Assembly: GCA_963678565.1 (NCBI GenBank)
Contig: OY782875.1
Span: 2,356,001-2,420,000, forward strand
Direction: 5' to 3'
DNA from: SKHV01 sp963678565
GTDB lineage: Bacteria > Bacteroidota > Bacteroidia > Bacteroidales > Prolixibacteraceae
Length of the DNA: 64,000 nucleotides
The position numbers and the translations under genes were made by a program. The notes below the pieces were generated by a model. That model saw only the letters and a list, made by a program, of their open reading frames with translations. It was not told the origin of the DNA and did not search any database. Positions 8,940-18,088 of the stretch are shown one piece after another. The first letter of the stretch is position 1. Each line of letters opens with the position of its first letter.

Positions 8940-10055
8940 ATGAAACGTATTTTTATAATAGGAATTGCAGCTCTATTACTTGCTGCCTGTGGCTCAAAAG
9001 ATGAAGAGGCTACTCGTAAGAAAAAAATTGATGGGTTAACATCAAAAATTCATAGCCTTGAAAAGAAACGTCGTACGTTGCAAACAGCAGCAGATACGGC
9101 TGAAGTTGTAAAGATTGTTAATGTTAGAGTTCAAAAATTGCAAATTGATACTTTAAGTCGCGATTTGAATTTTGTTTTAAACCTTTTACCACAGGATGAA
9201 TTGTATTTGGCTCCAACTACACCTGGTCGAATTGAAAGTATTAAGGTTGATGTTGGTGATCATGTGAAAAAAGGACAACTATTAGTTCAAATGGATCAGT
9301 CTCAATTAGATCAGGCAAAATTGCAATTAGAACAATTAGAAGTTGATTTTAAACGTGTTGCTGCTTTGCACGAAACCAATAGTATTTCGCAACAACAATA
9401 CGACCAAACGAAAACCCAGTTAAGTGTAACACGTAAAAATGTGAAGTATTTGGAAGAAAATACTACTTTACTTGCACCTTACAGTGGGGTAATTGTTGGT
9501 CGTTATTATGAGGATGGTGAATTATTTGCCGGAGCTCCGAATACACAAGCAGGGAAAGCAGCAATTGTAACATTGCAAAAAATAAATAGTTTAAAAGCTG
9601 AAATAAATATTTCTGAAACCTATTTTCCTCTTATTGAAAAAGGTGCTGAATTATCGATCACTTCTAATGTATATCCAAATATGGAATTCGATGGAGAGAT
9701 TGAACGTATTTATCCAATCATCGATCAACTAACAAGATCTTTCAAGGCTGAATTAACTGTTTCAAACAGTGATTTGAAATTGCGTCCAGGAATGTTTACG
9801 GAAGCATTATTAACATTGAAAGAAGAACCTGCAATTGTAGTTCCTTCAAGCACCGTATTGCAACAAGAAGGTACAAACAACAAATACTTTTTCATCATTA
9901 AAGATGGTGTTGCCAAACGTGTAAACGTTAAAATCGGAAAACGATTCGATGACCAACTTGAAGTAGTTTCAAATGAGATTAAAGCAGGAGACAACTTGGT
10001 AGTTGTTGGTCAGTCGGTGCTTAACGATGGAGATAAAGTGAAGGTGATTAAATAA
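8940..10055 (+). CDS. RND efflux periplasmic adaptor (membrane fusion lipoprotein)
   Basis: Periplasmic adaptor linking the inner-membrane RND pump to TolC. A lipoprotein signal (MKRIFIIGIAALLLAAC, lipid-attached Cys17) is followed by a short coiled-coil segment (about 25-50), a lipoyl/barrel-sandwich half (IKVDVGDHVKKGQLLVQMD, about 100-118), an alpha-hairpin (about 120-175), the second lipoyl half (YSGVIVGRYYEDGELFAG), and beta-barrel and membrane-proximal domains. Length 371 residues. The gene sits directly between tolC-like and RND genes. Confidence 0.92.
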   Translation: MKRIFIIGIAALLLAACGSKDEEATRKKKIDGLTSKIHSLEKKRRTLQTAADTAEVVKIVNVRVQKLQIDTLSRDLNFVLNLLPQDELYLAPTTPGRIESIKVDVGDHVKKGQLLVQMDQSQLDQAKLQLEQLEVDFKRVAALHETNSISQQQYDQTKTQLSVTRKNVKYLEENTTLLAPYSGVIVGRYYEDGELFAGAPNTQAGKAAIVTLQKINSLKAEINISETYFPLIEKGAELSITSNVYPNMEFDGEIERIYPIIDQLTRSFKAELTVSNSDLKLRPGMFTEALLTLKEEPAIVVPSSTVLQQEGTNNKYFFIIKDGVAKRVNVKIGKRFDDQLEVVSNEIKAGDNLVVVGQSVLNDGDKVKVIK

Positions 10056-10069
10056 TAAACTGAAACAAA

Positions 10070-13000
10070 ATGAGTATATATAAAAGTGCAGTAAACAAAC
10101 CAATTACGACCATCCTTATTTTTGTTGGATTGATTGTATTTGGTTTGTATTCACTATTACGAATTCCTGTGGATTTATATCCCGAAATGGAATTTCCGGC
10201 GATAACCATTATGACTCAATACGATGGTGCTAATGCCTCCGATATAGAGACCAACATTACAAAAACAATTGAGAGTACACTTTCATCGATTAGCGATATG
10301 AAACAAGTATCGTCTATATCTCGAGATAATGTTTCATTGGTTTTCGTAGAGTTTGAATGGGAAACTGATTTGAATGAGGCGGCCAATGATATTCGGGATG
10401 CCCTCTCTTTTGTCTCCCGAATGTTGCCCGAGGATGCAATGGACCCAACAATATTTAAGTTCAATTCTAGCATGATGCCAATTCTATTTTATTCGGTTAC
10501 TGCCGATGAGAGTTTAGAAGGATTGGCTGATTTATTAGATGAAAAGTTGGTAAACCCCTTAAACAAGATCGATGGAATTGGTTCCATCGGTTTATCAGGT
10601 GCTCCCGAGCGTGAAATTTCAATCGAGGTTGATCCATTACGTCTTGAAGCTTATAATCTTACTATTGAGCAAATTGGTAATGTTTTGGCAATGGAAAACT
10701 TGAACATGCCAGCAGGTAATGTTGAGATGGGAAAGCTGGTGTATCCATTGCGAGTAACCGGTGAATTTGATGATAGTTACGAATTAGGCGAAATTGTTGT
10801 TGCGAATTATAATGGTACTAGTATTTTCCTTAAAGATGTTGCGACAATTAATGATGGAATGCGCGATACTAACATTGAAGAAATTATCAATGGACAGCAA
10901 GGAGCTAGAATGTTTGTGATGAAGCAATCTGGTGGTAATACCGTTAAAATTGCTCGTGAGGTAAAAAAGGAACTTGTAAAAATTAAGAAAACTTTACCCC
11001 AAGATGTAAAAATTGAAACTATTTTTGATTCGTCTGATTTTATTAATGGTTCCATCAAAAACTTATCGTCAACCTTGTTATATGCATTGATATTCGTTAC
11101 ACTAGTCGTTCTTTTATTCTTAGGAAGATGGCGAGCAACTTTTATTATCGTTTTAACAATCCCTATTGCATTGATTGTTGCCTTTATTTATTTATATGTA
11201 ACAGGAAGTTCAATTAATATCATTTCGTTATCGTCTTTATCAATTGCGATTGGTATGGTGGTGGATGACGCAATTGTGGTACTCGAAAACATTTCGAAGC
11301 ATATTGAGCGTGGTTCGAGTCCGCGGGAAGCTGCAATTTATGCTACCAACGAAGTTTGGTTGGCTGTAATTGTAACAACTTTAACTGTAGTCGCGGTATT
11401 CTTCCCATTAACATTAGTAGGTGGCATGACAGGGGTGTTCTTTAAACAGTTAGGATGGGTAGTTTCTATTACGGTTGTTACTTCAACAATTGCCGCAATT
11501 ACCTTAACTCCAATGTTGAGTTCTAAACTATTACGTTTGAAAAAAACAACAAAAGAGCCTGGTCGATTTAGCTATGATAAAACAATTAAGATTGCTTTAA
11601 ATAAATTGGATGATATTTATGGTAAAACAATTGCTTGGACTTTAAAACATAAATTATTTGTGGCGATTGCATCATTTGGAATATTTATTAGTTCCTTCTT
11701 TTTCGCCAAAGACATCGGTACTGAATTTATGCCGCAAACCGATTCTAGTTTCATCACTGCGACCATTGAATTACAACAAGGTACTCGTTTCGAGGAATCT
11801 TCTAAATTGGCAAGAACAATAGATAATTTCATTAATGAGGAACTCCCCGAAGTACAATTAAACTCTGTGACAACTGGTGCAGATGATCGTGGTACGGTGA
11901 ATTCAATATTTAATGAATCTGGATCGAATACTATTGTATATAGCTTAAACTTGATCAAACCCGAAGTTCGTGAACGTTCTGTTTGGGATATTGCAGAGGC
12001 ATTCCGTACCTACTTAAGTACTGTTCCTGAAATTGTAAATTATTCGATGTCAACAGAGAATAACATGGCAATGGGTGGAGATCAAAATGTTGAAGTAGCC
12101 ATCTTTGGTTACGATATCGAATCGACCACTGAATATGCACGTAAATTGCAGGAAGAGATTGAAAAGATTGATGGTGCAAGAGAAGTTGAGATTAGTAGAG
12201 ATAAATTTAAACCTGAGCTTTCGGTAAACTTGAATCGAGAGAAACTTGCTATGCACGGACTTTCAACCGCGCAGGTTTCAACGGCTATTCGTAATCGTGT
12301 TCAGGGGTTAACTGCTACTCGTTTCCGTCAGCATGGTGATGAATATGATGTTGTGGTTCGTTTTAACGAAGAAGCTCGTAACTCAATTACCGATATTGAG
12401 AATATTTTAATTGCAACGCCAAGTGGTTCAATGATCCGTCTTAAAGAATTGGGAAATATTGATCAAACATTAACTCCTCCTAATATCGAAAGAAGAAGAA
12501 AACAGCGTATTGTTACAGTAACAGCGGTACCTTATAAAACTTCATTAGGTCAACTTGCTACTGAGATGCAAGCTGTGATCAATAAAAATCCAACGCCACA
12601 AGGGATGAGTGTTGAAGTGGGTGGTGCCTATGAAGACATGGCCGATTCATTTAGCGATTTAGGACTCTTAGCATTACTTTCTATAATTTTGGTTTTTATT
12701 GTAATGGCTAGTCAGTTTGAATCCTTTAAGATGCCGATAATTATTATGCTCTCCATTTTCTTTATTGTTCCGGGGGTAATATTCACCATGTATTTTACGC
12801 AAACCAACTTGAGTTTAATTGCAGCTCTTGGAGCGGTGTTACTTGTGGGGATTGTAGTGAAAAATGCCATTGTTTTGGTCGATTATATCAATTTGATGCG
12901 CGATAGAGGTATTGATTTGAACGAAGCAATTATTTTATCTGGTAAGTCTCGTTTGCGTCCTGTATTAATGACTGCCTTCACAACCATGCTTGGTATGTTA

Positions 13001-13192
13001 CCAATGGCATTGAGTACTGGTGAAGGATCGGAGATTTGGAGCCCAATGGGAATTTCAGTAATTGGCGGATTGGTATTCTCAACAGTGATTACTATGGTAA
13101 TTGTACCAGTTGCTTATGCAGTTTTAGCACGTAAAGGTGAACGTGATAAGAAAATGAAAGTTCGTAAGCAGTTTATTTTTATGGATAAATAA
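10070..13192 (+). CDS. RND family efflux permease (HAE-type)
   Basis: Proton-driven inner-membrane pump of 1040 residues with the standard two-fold repeat of 12 transmembrane helices and two large periplasmic loops. The N-terminus (SAVNKPITTILIFVGLIVFG) and the TM4 motif GMVVDDAIVVLENISKH, with the paired aspartates of the proton relay, are typical of AcrB-like pumps. The second half carries the VGIVVKNAIVLVDYIN motif. Substrate is unknown; the surrounding TetR, TolC, adaptor and PG0541-type genes are a common Bacteroidota arrangement. Confidence 0.93.
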   Translation: MSIYKSAVNKPITTILIFVGLIVFGLYSLLRIPVDLYPEMEFPAITIMTQYDGANASDIETNITKTIESTLSSISDMKQVSSISRDNVSLVFVEFEWETDLNEAANDIRDALSFVSRMLPEDAMDPTIFKFNSSMMPILFYSVTADESLEGLADLLDEKLVNPLNKIDGIGSIGLSGAPEREISIEVDPLRLEAYNLTIEQIGNVLAMENLNMPAGNVEMGKLVYPLRVTGEFDDSYELGEIVVANYNGTSIFLKDVATINDGMRDTNIEEIINGQQGARMFVMKQSGGNTVKIAREVKKELVKIKKTLPQDVKIETIFDSSDFINGSIKNLSSTLLYALIFVTLVVLLFLGRWRATFIIVLTIPIALIVAFIYLYVTGSSINIISLSSLSIAIGMVVDDAIVVLENISKHIERGSSPREAAIYATNEVWLAVIVTTLTVVAVFFPLTLVGGMTGVFFKQLGWVVSITVVTSTIAAITLTPMLSSKLLRLKKTTKEPGRFSYDKTIKIALNKLDDIYGKTIAWTLKHKLFVAIASFGIFISSFFFAKDIGTEFMPQTDSSFITATIELQQGTRFEESSKLARTIDNFINEELPEVQLNSVTTGADDRGTVNSIFNESGSNTIVYSLNLIKPEVRERSVWDIAEAFRTYLSTVPEIVNYSMSTENNMAMGGDQNVEVAIFGYDIESTTEYARKLQEEIEKIDGAREVEISRDKFKPELSVNLNREKLAMHGLSTAQVSTAIRNRVQGLTATRFRQHGDEYDVVVRFNEEARNSITDIENILIATPSGSMIRLKELGNIDQTLTPPNIERRRKQRIVTVTAVPYKTSLGQLATEMQAVINKNPTPQGMSVEVGGAYEDMADSFSDLGLLALLSIILVFIVMASQFESFKMPIIIMLSIFFIVPGVIFTMYFTQTNLSLIAALGAVLLVGIVVKNAIVLVDYINLMRDRGIDLNEAIILSGKSRLRPVLMTAFTTMLGMLPMALSTGEGSEIWSPMGISVIGGLVFSTVITMVIVPVAYAVLARKGERDKKMKVRKQFIFMDK

Positions 13193-13201
13193 TAAAAAAC
13201 T

Positions 13202-13495
13202 ATGAAATCAGTATTTATAACATATAATCAGGCATTTACCGAACGAGTAGAGTATATGCTTGATCGATTAGAAATAAGAGGATTCACACAATGGGCTGAC
13301 GTTTTAGGGCGAGGTTCTGTAGATGGAGATCCGCATATGGGAACTCATACTTGGCCTGAAATTAACAATGCAACAATTGCCATTGTAGAGGACGAAAAAG
13401 TTCCGGAACTTCTTGAGAAAATTAAAAAATTAAACGAAATCAATGAAGAAGTTGGTATTCGTGCCTTTGTTTGGAATGTAGAAGCAACCGTTTAA
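13202..13495 (+). CDS. PG0541-type transporter-associated small protein
   Basis: A 97-residue soluble protein that I recognise as belonging to the PG0541 family, found at the end of RND efflux operons in Bacteroidota. It starts MKSVFITYNQAF and contains a conserved WADVLGRGSVDGDPHMGTHTWPEIN stretch (shown here as residues about 31-55), and its pattern of a beta strand, helix and late strand is like a ferredoxin/P-II-like fold. It begins 9 bp after the pump gene and ends 22 bp before a strong terminator, so it is the last gene of the operon. A regulatory or accessory role for the pump is suggested by context; no function is proven. Confidence 0.75.
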   Translation: MKSVFITYNQAFTERVEYMLDRLEIRGFTQWADVLGRGSVDGDPHMGTHTWPEINNATIAIVEDEKVPELLEKIKKLNEINEEVGIRAFVWNVEATV

Positions 13496-13516
13496 CAAAT
13501 TACTTATAAATATAAA

Positions 13517-13547
13517 AAGCCTGAAGCGATTTACTTCAGGCTTTTTT
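13517..13547. terminator. Bidirectional rho-independent terminator
   Basis: The stem AAGCCTGAAG (13517-13526) pairs with CTTCAGGCTT (13534-13543) around a 7-nt loop. A T run follows on the plus strand (to 13547) and an A run precedes it, so it can end both the efflux operon and the convergent lipoprotein gene. Confidence 0.88.
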
Positions 13548-13549
13548 AT

Positions 13550-14224
13550 TTATTCAATAATTGATATCAATGCTGTATAATCTTCTTGTTTGATTTTTTC
13601 ACCGGGGTAAGGATAGGGGTAGAGATCAATAAATTTAAAGTAATTGTCTTTTATAAAGGCATAGTTCTGAAGTCGAACATTGATTGAATTCGTTGAATCG
13701 CCATTGTAATTAATTCGAAATAATGCCACCGATGCTCCTGCCCAAGAACAAGAATCGAGATTACAGCGAGAATCCGTCACCACAGAATCAAAAAACAACT
13801 CGTAGCCATACTTATAGTCTTTAATCGACTCGCCAAAAGCAATCGAAAGGGTGTCGCCATAATCGAAATTATTCACTGGCTCATAATCTAACAAATACAA
13901 ATATGGGATATTGAAACTAGGTCCCATTGTAGTACAGATAGGTATTTCAGATACATCGGCAGTCCTTAGTTTTACCATTAATTTATCGCCAACGGAGAAT
14001 TCATTGGGATCCATATTAACAACATAATAGCTTAATAAATTGGTAAGACCCAGTGAATCAGAAACCATCGTAGAGTCTTCATTTATTTGAAGCACGAAAC
14101 GATTACAATCAATGCTACTACTTACTATTTCAGCTTCCCAATAAATTTCATTTTCTTCTTCAAAGGAAATGTCGCAGGAATAAAAAGCGAATAAAGCAAT
14201 TATGAGGTACTTATATTTTTTCAT
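13550..14224 (-). CDS. Hypothetical lipoprotein
   Basis: A 224-residue protein that I do not recognise. The N-terminus MKKYKYLIIALFAFYSCD looks like a type II signal with a lipid-attached Cys17 and an Asp after it, which would suggest inner-membrane retention by E. coli rules but not in Bacteroidota. The mature part is acidic and predicted beta-rich, with several cysteines (for example the CNLDSCSW segment near residue 160) that could form a disulfide. It is convergent with the efflux operon and 26 bp downstream of the disrupted SDR gene on the same strand. Confidence 0.7.
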   Translation of the reverse strand: MKKYKYLIIALFAFYSCDISFEEENEIYWEAEIVSSSIDCNRFVLQINEDSTMVSDSLGLTNLLSYYVVNMDPNEFSVGDKLMVKLRTADVSEIPICTTMGPSFNIPYLYLLDYEPVNNFDYGDTLSIAFGESIKDYKYGYELFFDSVVTDSRCNLDSCSWAGASVALFRINYNGDSTNSINVRLQNYAFIKDNYFKFIDLYPYPYPGEKIKQEDYTALISIIE

Positions 14225-14250
14225 GATAAATCTGTTTTCAAGTCTCTTAT

Positions 14251-15025
14251 TTACCCAAATAATCCCGCAGTTTTACCGCCATCGTGTGTGATTACCTGCC
14301 CCGTAACAAAGGCGGCATGTGGAGAAAGTAACCAAGCTGCCAACGAGGCAAATTCCTCTCCTTTTCCCATTCTTCCAACCGGAATTGAAGATTCCATTGC
14401 AGCTTTTACCTCCTCATAGCTTTTTCCGCTGTCTTCGCTATTTTTTATGATAACTCTTTCTATGGCGGGTGTTTCATGCGATCCAGGAGCCAATACGTTC
14501 ACTGTAATTCCTTTGGAAGCCACATCAAGCGAAAGTGATTTCGAAAAACCTGCAATCGCTGCTCGAAAAGCATTGCTCATTACCAACGTAGGGATTGGCT
14601 GTTTAATGGATTGGCTTTCGACAAAGAGTAATCGACTGTTTTTTGTTTGTTCTAAAATTGGAATTAATTTCAATGATAATTCTATTTTCCATCTCATGAT
14701 TAATTGATAAGCTTCGTCCCAATCATCAATTGAGGTTTCTAACGCCGATAATGCTTTGGGACCTCCGCCATTAATGACTGCCATTTAGTTCAATATCTTC
14801 AATTCGCTCCATGATTTTATGGATGGTTGCCTGTTCTTTTAAGTCAGCTGTTAGATAATGAACCCTGCCAGGATATTGTGCAGCAATTTCATTCAATCGT
14901 TCTTCGCGTCGAGCTACTAAGTATACATTCGCTCCTTCGCTTAATAGTGCTTTCGCAATTGCATTTCCAAATCCACTTGAAGCGCCACAAATCAGAAAAT
15001 TCTTATTTTGTAAGTGTAGATCCAT
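14251..15025 (-). pseudogene. SDR family oxidoreductase, reading frame disrupted
   Basis: Two overlapping frames together make one ordinary-length (about 257-residue) short-chain dehydrogenase. The first (15025-14771) has the cofactor loop GASSGFG at residues 14-20 and ends at a stop after IELNGSH. The second (ATG at 14784 to stop at 14251) continues with the VINGGGPKALSALE and later GITVNVLAPG segments. A one-base change between 14784 and 14795 would join them. The catalytic Tyr-xxx-Lys of classical SDRs is absent: the corresponding place reads VMSNAFRAAIAG. This fits an SDR subgroup with NGGGP and SN-x-x-R motifs. It may be a true pseudogene, a sequencing error, or two coupled chains restarting at the 14784 ATG. 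Confidence 0.75.
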
Positions 15026-15177
15026 TTTTGTATCGTTTATTTTATTACAAAGTAAAGGTAGAAAAGAAAAAATTGTACACTATAATTTGTTTTAATTTAC
15101 TGTAGATTAAAATAATCAAGCAGGTAGTATCAATCCATTTAATTTTTATATTCGCCTCGATTAATTAAAAGAACTCA

Positions 15178-16203
15178 ATGAATAATACAAGCATATATTT
15201 TCCAGCTGAATGGCATAAACAACAAGCGATTCTGCTTACTTGGCCAAAAGTTGATTCAGACTGGAACTACCTTTTTGAAGAGGTTGAAAAATGCTTTATT
15301 GCAATTGCTTCTGAAATTGCAAAGCGTCAGAATCTTTGGATTGTCTGTACTTCAAAACAATTGATTGAAAAATATTTTGAAGATGAATTCTTAAAGAAAA
15401 TTTCCTTTTTTGAGATTGACTCTAATGATACTTGGGCTAGAGATCATGGCGGAATTTCAGTATTTGAGAACCAATGCCTAATTGTTTATGATTTTGGGTT
15501 TAATGGTTGGGGGCTGAAATTCTCATCTGACAAAGACAATTTAATTACAAAAGAGCTTCACAAATTAAAGGCTTTTACTGGTGCAACGCTTAAAAATAAG
15601 ACCGATTTTATTCTTGAAGGAGGAAGTGTTGAGTCAGATGGGAATGGATCATTAATGACTACGGAAAACTGTTTATTGTCGAAAAATCGGAACGAAAAGT
15701 TCTCGAAAAAAGAAATTGAATCATTCCTTAAAAAGCATTTTGGAAGCAAACAAGTTCTTTGGTTGAAGCATGGAAATTTGGCAGGCGATGATACCGACAG
15801 TCATATCGATACCTTGGCGCGGTTTATACCTGAAAACAAAATTGCTTTCGTTCAATGTTTCGATCCATTAGATGAACATTTTAATGAATTAAAGGCAATG
15901 GAGCAAGAGCTGCAAAACTTCAAAAATGCAGATGGTGAAAGCTATGAACTAATTCCATTGCCAATGACAACAGCAATTTTTGATAAAGAGGACGGACATC
16001 GTTTGCCTGCGACTTATGCTAATTTTTTAATAATGAACGAAGCCGTTTTGTTACCAATATATAAGGTAGAAAATGATCGTATCGCAATTGAAACAATGCA
16101 ACAAGCAATGCCAGATTATGAAATTGTTCCGATTGATTGCAGCGTATTAATTCGTCAACACGGATCACTTCATTGTGTTACGATGCAGTATCCTGAGTGG
16201 TAA
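15178..16203 (+). CDS. aguA: Agmatine deiminase
   Basis: Converts agmatine to N-carbamoylputrescine and ammonia. The protein (341 residues) shows the peptidyl-arginine-deiminase-like fold signatures: DTWARDHGGI (residues 84-93), an HID triad at H209 in GDDTDSHIDTLARF, and the nucleophilic C333 in GSLHCVTMQYP near the C-terminus. The next gene, aguB, acts on its product and starts 72 bp downstream on the same strand. The arginine decarboxylase that supplies agmatine is encoded at 34.9 kb. It is cytoplasmic, with no signal peptide. Confidence 0.95.
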   Translation: MNNTSIYFPAEWHKQQAILLTWPKVDSDWNYLFEEVEKCFIAIASEIAKRQNLWIVCTSKQLIEKYFEDEFLKKISFFEIDSNDTWARDHGGISVFENQCLIVYDFGFNGWGLKFSSDKDNLITKELHKLKAFTGATLKNKTDFILEGGSVESDGNGSLMTTENCLLSKNRNEKFSKKEIESFLKKHFGSKQVLWLKHGNLAGDDTDSHIDTLARFIPENKIAFVQCFDPLDEHFNELKAMEQELQNFKNADGESYELIPLPMTTAIFDKEDGHRLPATYANFLIMNEAVLLPIYKVENDRIAIETMQQAMPDYEIVPIDCSVLIRQHGSLHCVTMQYPEW

Positions 16204-16274
16204 TTCGTATGAATTTCACACAGATTAAGATTATTCTTGTTAAATTATTAATCTAAATTTTAATTCAAGCCAAA

Positions 16275-17150
16275 ATGAAAGTAGGAATTGTACAACAATC
16301 TAATACCGCTGATATAAAAAGTAATTTAGCCAAACTATCCGCAAACATTGAAAAGTGTGCTCAGAATGGTGCCGAATTAATTGTACTGCAAGAATTGCAC
16401 AATAGCCTTTATTTTTGTCAAGAAGAATCGGTTGAGAATTTTGATTTAGCAGAATCAATTCCCGGTCCTTCAACCGAATTTTATGGAGCATTGGCAAAGC
16501 TTTACAATGTTGTGTTGGTTACTTCTCTGTTCGAAAAACGTGCTGCTGGTTTATACCACAATACGGCTGTTGTTTTTGAAAAAGATGGTTCAATCGCTGG
16601 TAAATATAGAAAAATGCATATTCCGGATGATCCCGGTTTTTATGAGAAATTTTACTTTACACCAGGAGATTTAGGCTTTAATCCAATTGAAACATCGGTT
16701 GGAAAATTAGGTTTATTGGTTTGTTGGGATCAATGGTATCCCGAAGCGGCTCGCCTGATGGCTTTGGCAGGTGCAGAAATTTTGATATATCCAACAGCAA
16801 TAGGTTGGGATATGCGAGATGATGAAATTGAACGAACTCGTCAGTTAAATGCTTGGATTTCGGTGCAACGTGGACATGCAGTGGCGAATGGCTTGCCTGT
16901 AGTTGCGGTAAACAGAATTGGAAAAGAAGACGATCCAACGAGCCGAAGTGCAGGAATCAACTTTTGGGGAAATAGCTTTATTGCAGGCCCTCAAGGTGAG
17001 CTGATCTATGAAGCTTCAAACGAAAATGAAGAGAATAAGGTTATTGAAATTGATCTAAATCGCTCAGAAGATGTACGCAGAATTTGGCCTTTTTTACGCG
17101 ACCGAAGAATTGATGATTACGATGACCTTACCAAGCGATTTAGAGACTAA
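16275..17150 (+). CDS. aguB: N-carbamoylputrescine amidase
   Basis: Carbon-nitrogen hydrolase (nitrilase superfamily) that releases putrescine, CO2 and ammonia from N-carbamoylputrescine. The catalytic triad is readable: E40 in LIVLQELHNS, K113 in GKYRKMHIPDD and C150 in LLVCWDQWYPEA. The segment DDPGFYEKFYFTPGD is typical of the plant-type/AguB subgroup. It follows aguA and ends one base before the stop of the convergent GAF gene, with no visible terminator between them. Confidence 0.95.
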   Translation: MKVGIVQQSNTADIKSNLAKLSANIEKCAQNGAELIVLQELHNSLYFCQEESVENFDLAESIPGPSTEFYGALAKLYNVVLVTSLFEKRAAGLYHNTAVVFEKDGSIAGKYRKMHIPDDPGFYEKFYFTPGDLGFNPIETSVGKLGLLVCWDQWYPEAARLMALAGAEILIYPTAIGWDMRDDEIERTRQLNAWISVQRGHAVANGLPVVAVNRIGKEDDPTSRSAGINFWGNSFIAGPQGELIYEASNENEENKVIEIDLNRSEDVRRIWPFLRDRRIDDYDDLTKRFRD

Positions 17151-17151
17151 T

Positions 17152-17607
17152 TTAGTATAGAACTGAAACCATGCTACAAATTGCTTCTAAAAGCTCTTCA
17201 TCTGCTTTTGTGAAGGGGGCAGTAGCATGAGAATCAATATCGATTTCAGCAACAAATTCGCCATTCTTTAAAACCGGTGCCACTATTTCGGATTGTACAT
17301 CAATACTACAAGAAATATAGTTATCGATAGAACTTACATCTTGAACCACCATCGTTAATTTGTTTTCAGCTACTTGCCCGCAAACGCCTTTGCCTACTTT
17401 TATGTTGGTGTGTTCTGTTGGTTTTCCAACATATTCACCTAAAACAAGAACTTCTTTTGAACTATCTAATTCGTAAAATCCAACCCAGTCGTAATGGTAA
17501 ACTTTTTCTTGTAAAAGGGTACAAATATCTTTTAGAATAACTAATTTCTCTGTATTCGTATTCAGAATATCATCTACTTTCGAAAGAATTTCTGCTTTGT
17601 TAATCAT
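17152..17607 (-). CDS. GAF domain protein, free-methionine-(R)-sulfoxide reductase-like
   Basis: A 151-residue single GAF-domain protein. The pattern matches free methionine-(R)-sulfoxide reductases: DWVGFYEL (40-47), GKGVCG with C76, an ISC segment with C100, SEIVAPV, and EIDIDSH. Cys76 and Cys100 are 24 residues apart, the same spacing as the E. coli enzyme's Cys94 and Cys118. The third family cysteine (E. coli Cys84) aligns with a non-cysteine position (about H66), so recycling may differ. The product would reduce free methionine sulfoxide. It may be the first gene of a leftward group that includes pyrI and pyrB only if they are read through the other way; spacing to pyrI is 21 bp and pyrB-pyrI lie upstream, so it is probably the third gene of that operon. 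Confidence 0.8.
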   Translation of the reverse strand: MINKAEILSKVDDILNTNTEKLVILKDICTLLQEKVYHYDWVGFYELDSSKEVLVLGEYVGKPTEHTNIKVGKGVCGQVAENKLTMVVQDVSSIDNYISCSIDVQSEIVAPVLKNGEFVAEIDIDSHATAPFTKADEELLEAICSMVSVLY

Positions 17608-17628
17608 CGAATAAATCTAATTGCGTTT

Positions 17629-18081
17629 TTAAATTATAACCACTTCGTCTTCCGACGTAATTTTTTCGCAATAATAACACTTTAACTCAATTGGCTGTTT
17701 AGAAATTACGGCAAATTTTGTTCTAATTTTTTCGTTATTTGTGATGCACTTGGGGTTGAAACATTTTGCAATACCAACAATCTCATCCGGAATTTTTACA
17801 ATTCGCTTTTCGGTAACTTCAAAACTTTTAATTGTGTTTAGCTTAGCATTGGGTGCAATAAGGGCAATTTTGTTGATTTCCTCGTCGATGAAAAAACGAT
17901 TTTCAACTTTTATAATGGCTTTTTTTCCTAATTTATTGCTTTCCAGATTTGTTCCAAACGTAACCATATCCTGAAAGTCCATTAATTCGAGAATATTAAT
18001 TACATCAAATAGTCGGTTGGCTGGTATATGATCGATAACTGTACCATCCTTAATGGCACTTACTTGTAATTCTTTGTCCAT
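17629..18081 (-). CDS. pyrI: Aspartate carbamoyltransferase regulatory subunit
   Basis: Regulatory chain of aspartate transcarbamoylase, which binds CTP/ATP and assembles with PyrB catalytic trimers. The N-terminal nucleotide-binding domain carries AIKDGTVIDHIPANRLFDV (9-27), and the C-terminal zinc domain has four cysteines, C107, C112, C135 and C138 (C-x4-C and C-x2-C). Length 150 residues is normal. The gene begins 7 bp after pyrB, the standard pyrBI order, and indicates an allosteric class B-type enzyme. Confidence 0.96.
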   Translation of the reverse strand: MDKELQVSAIKDGTVIDHIPANRLFDVINILELMDFQDMVTFGTNLESNKLGKKAIIKVENRFFIDEEINKIALIAPNAKLNTIKSFEVTEKRIVKIPDEIVGIAKCFNPKCITNNEKIRTKFAVISKQPIELKCYYCEKITSEDEVVII

Positions 18082-18088
18082 GATTCAG

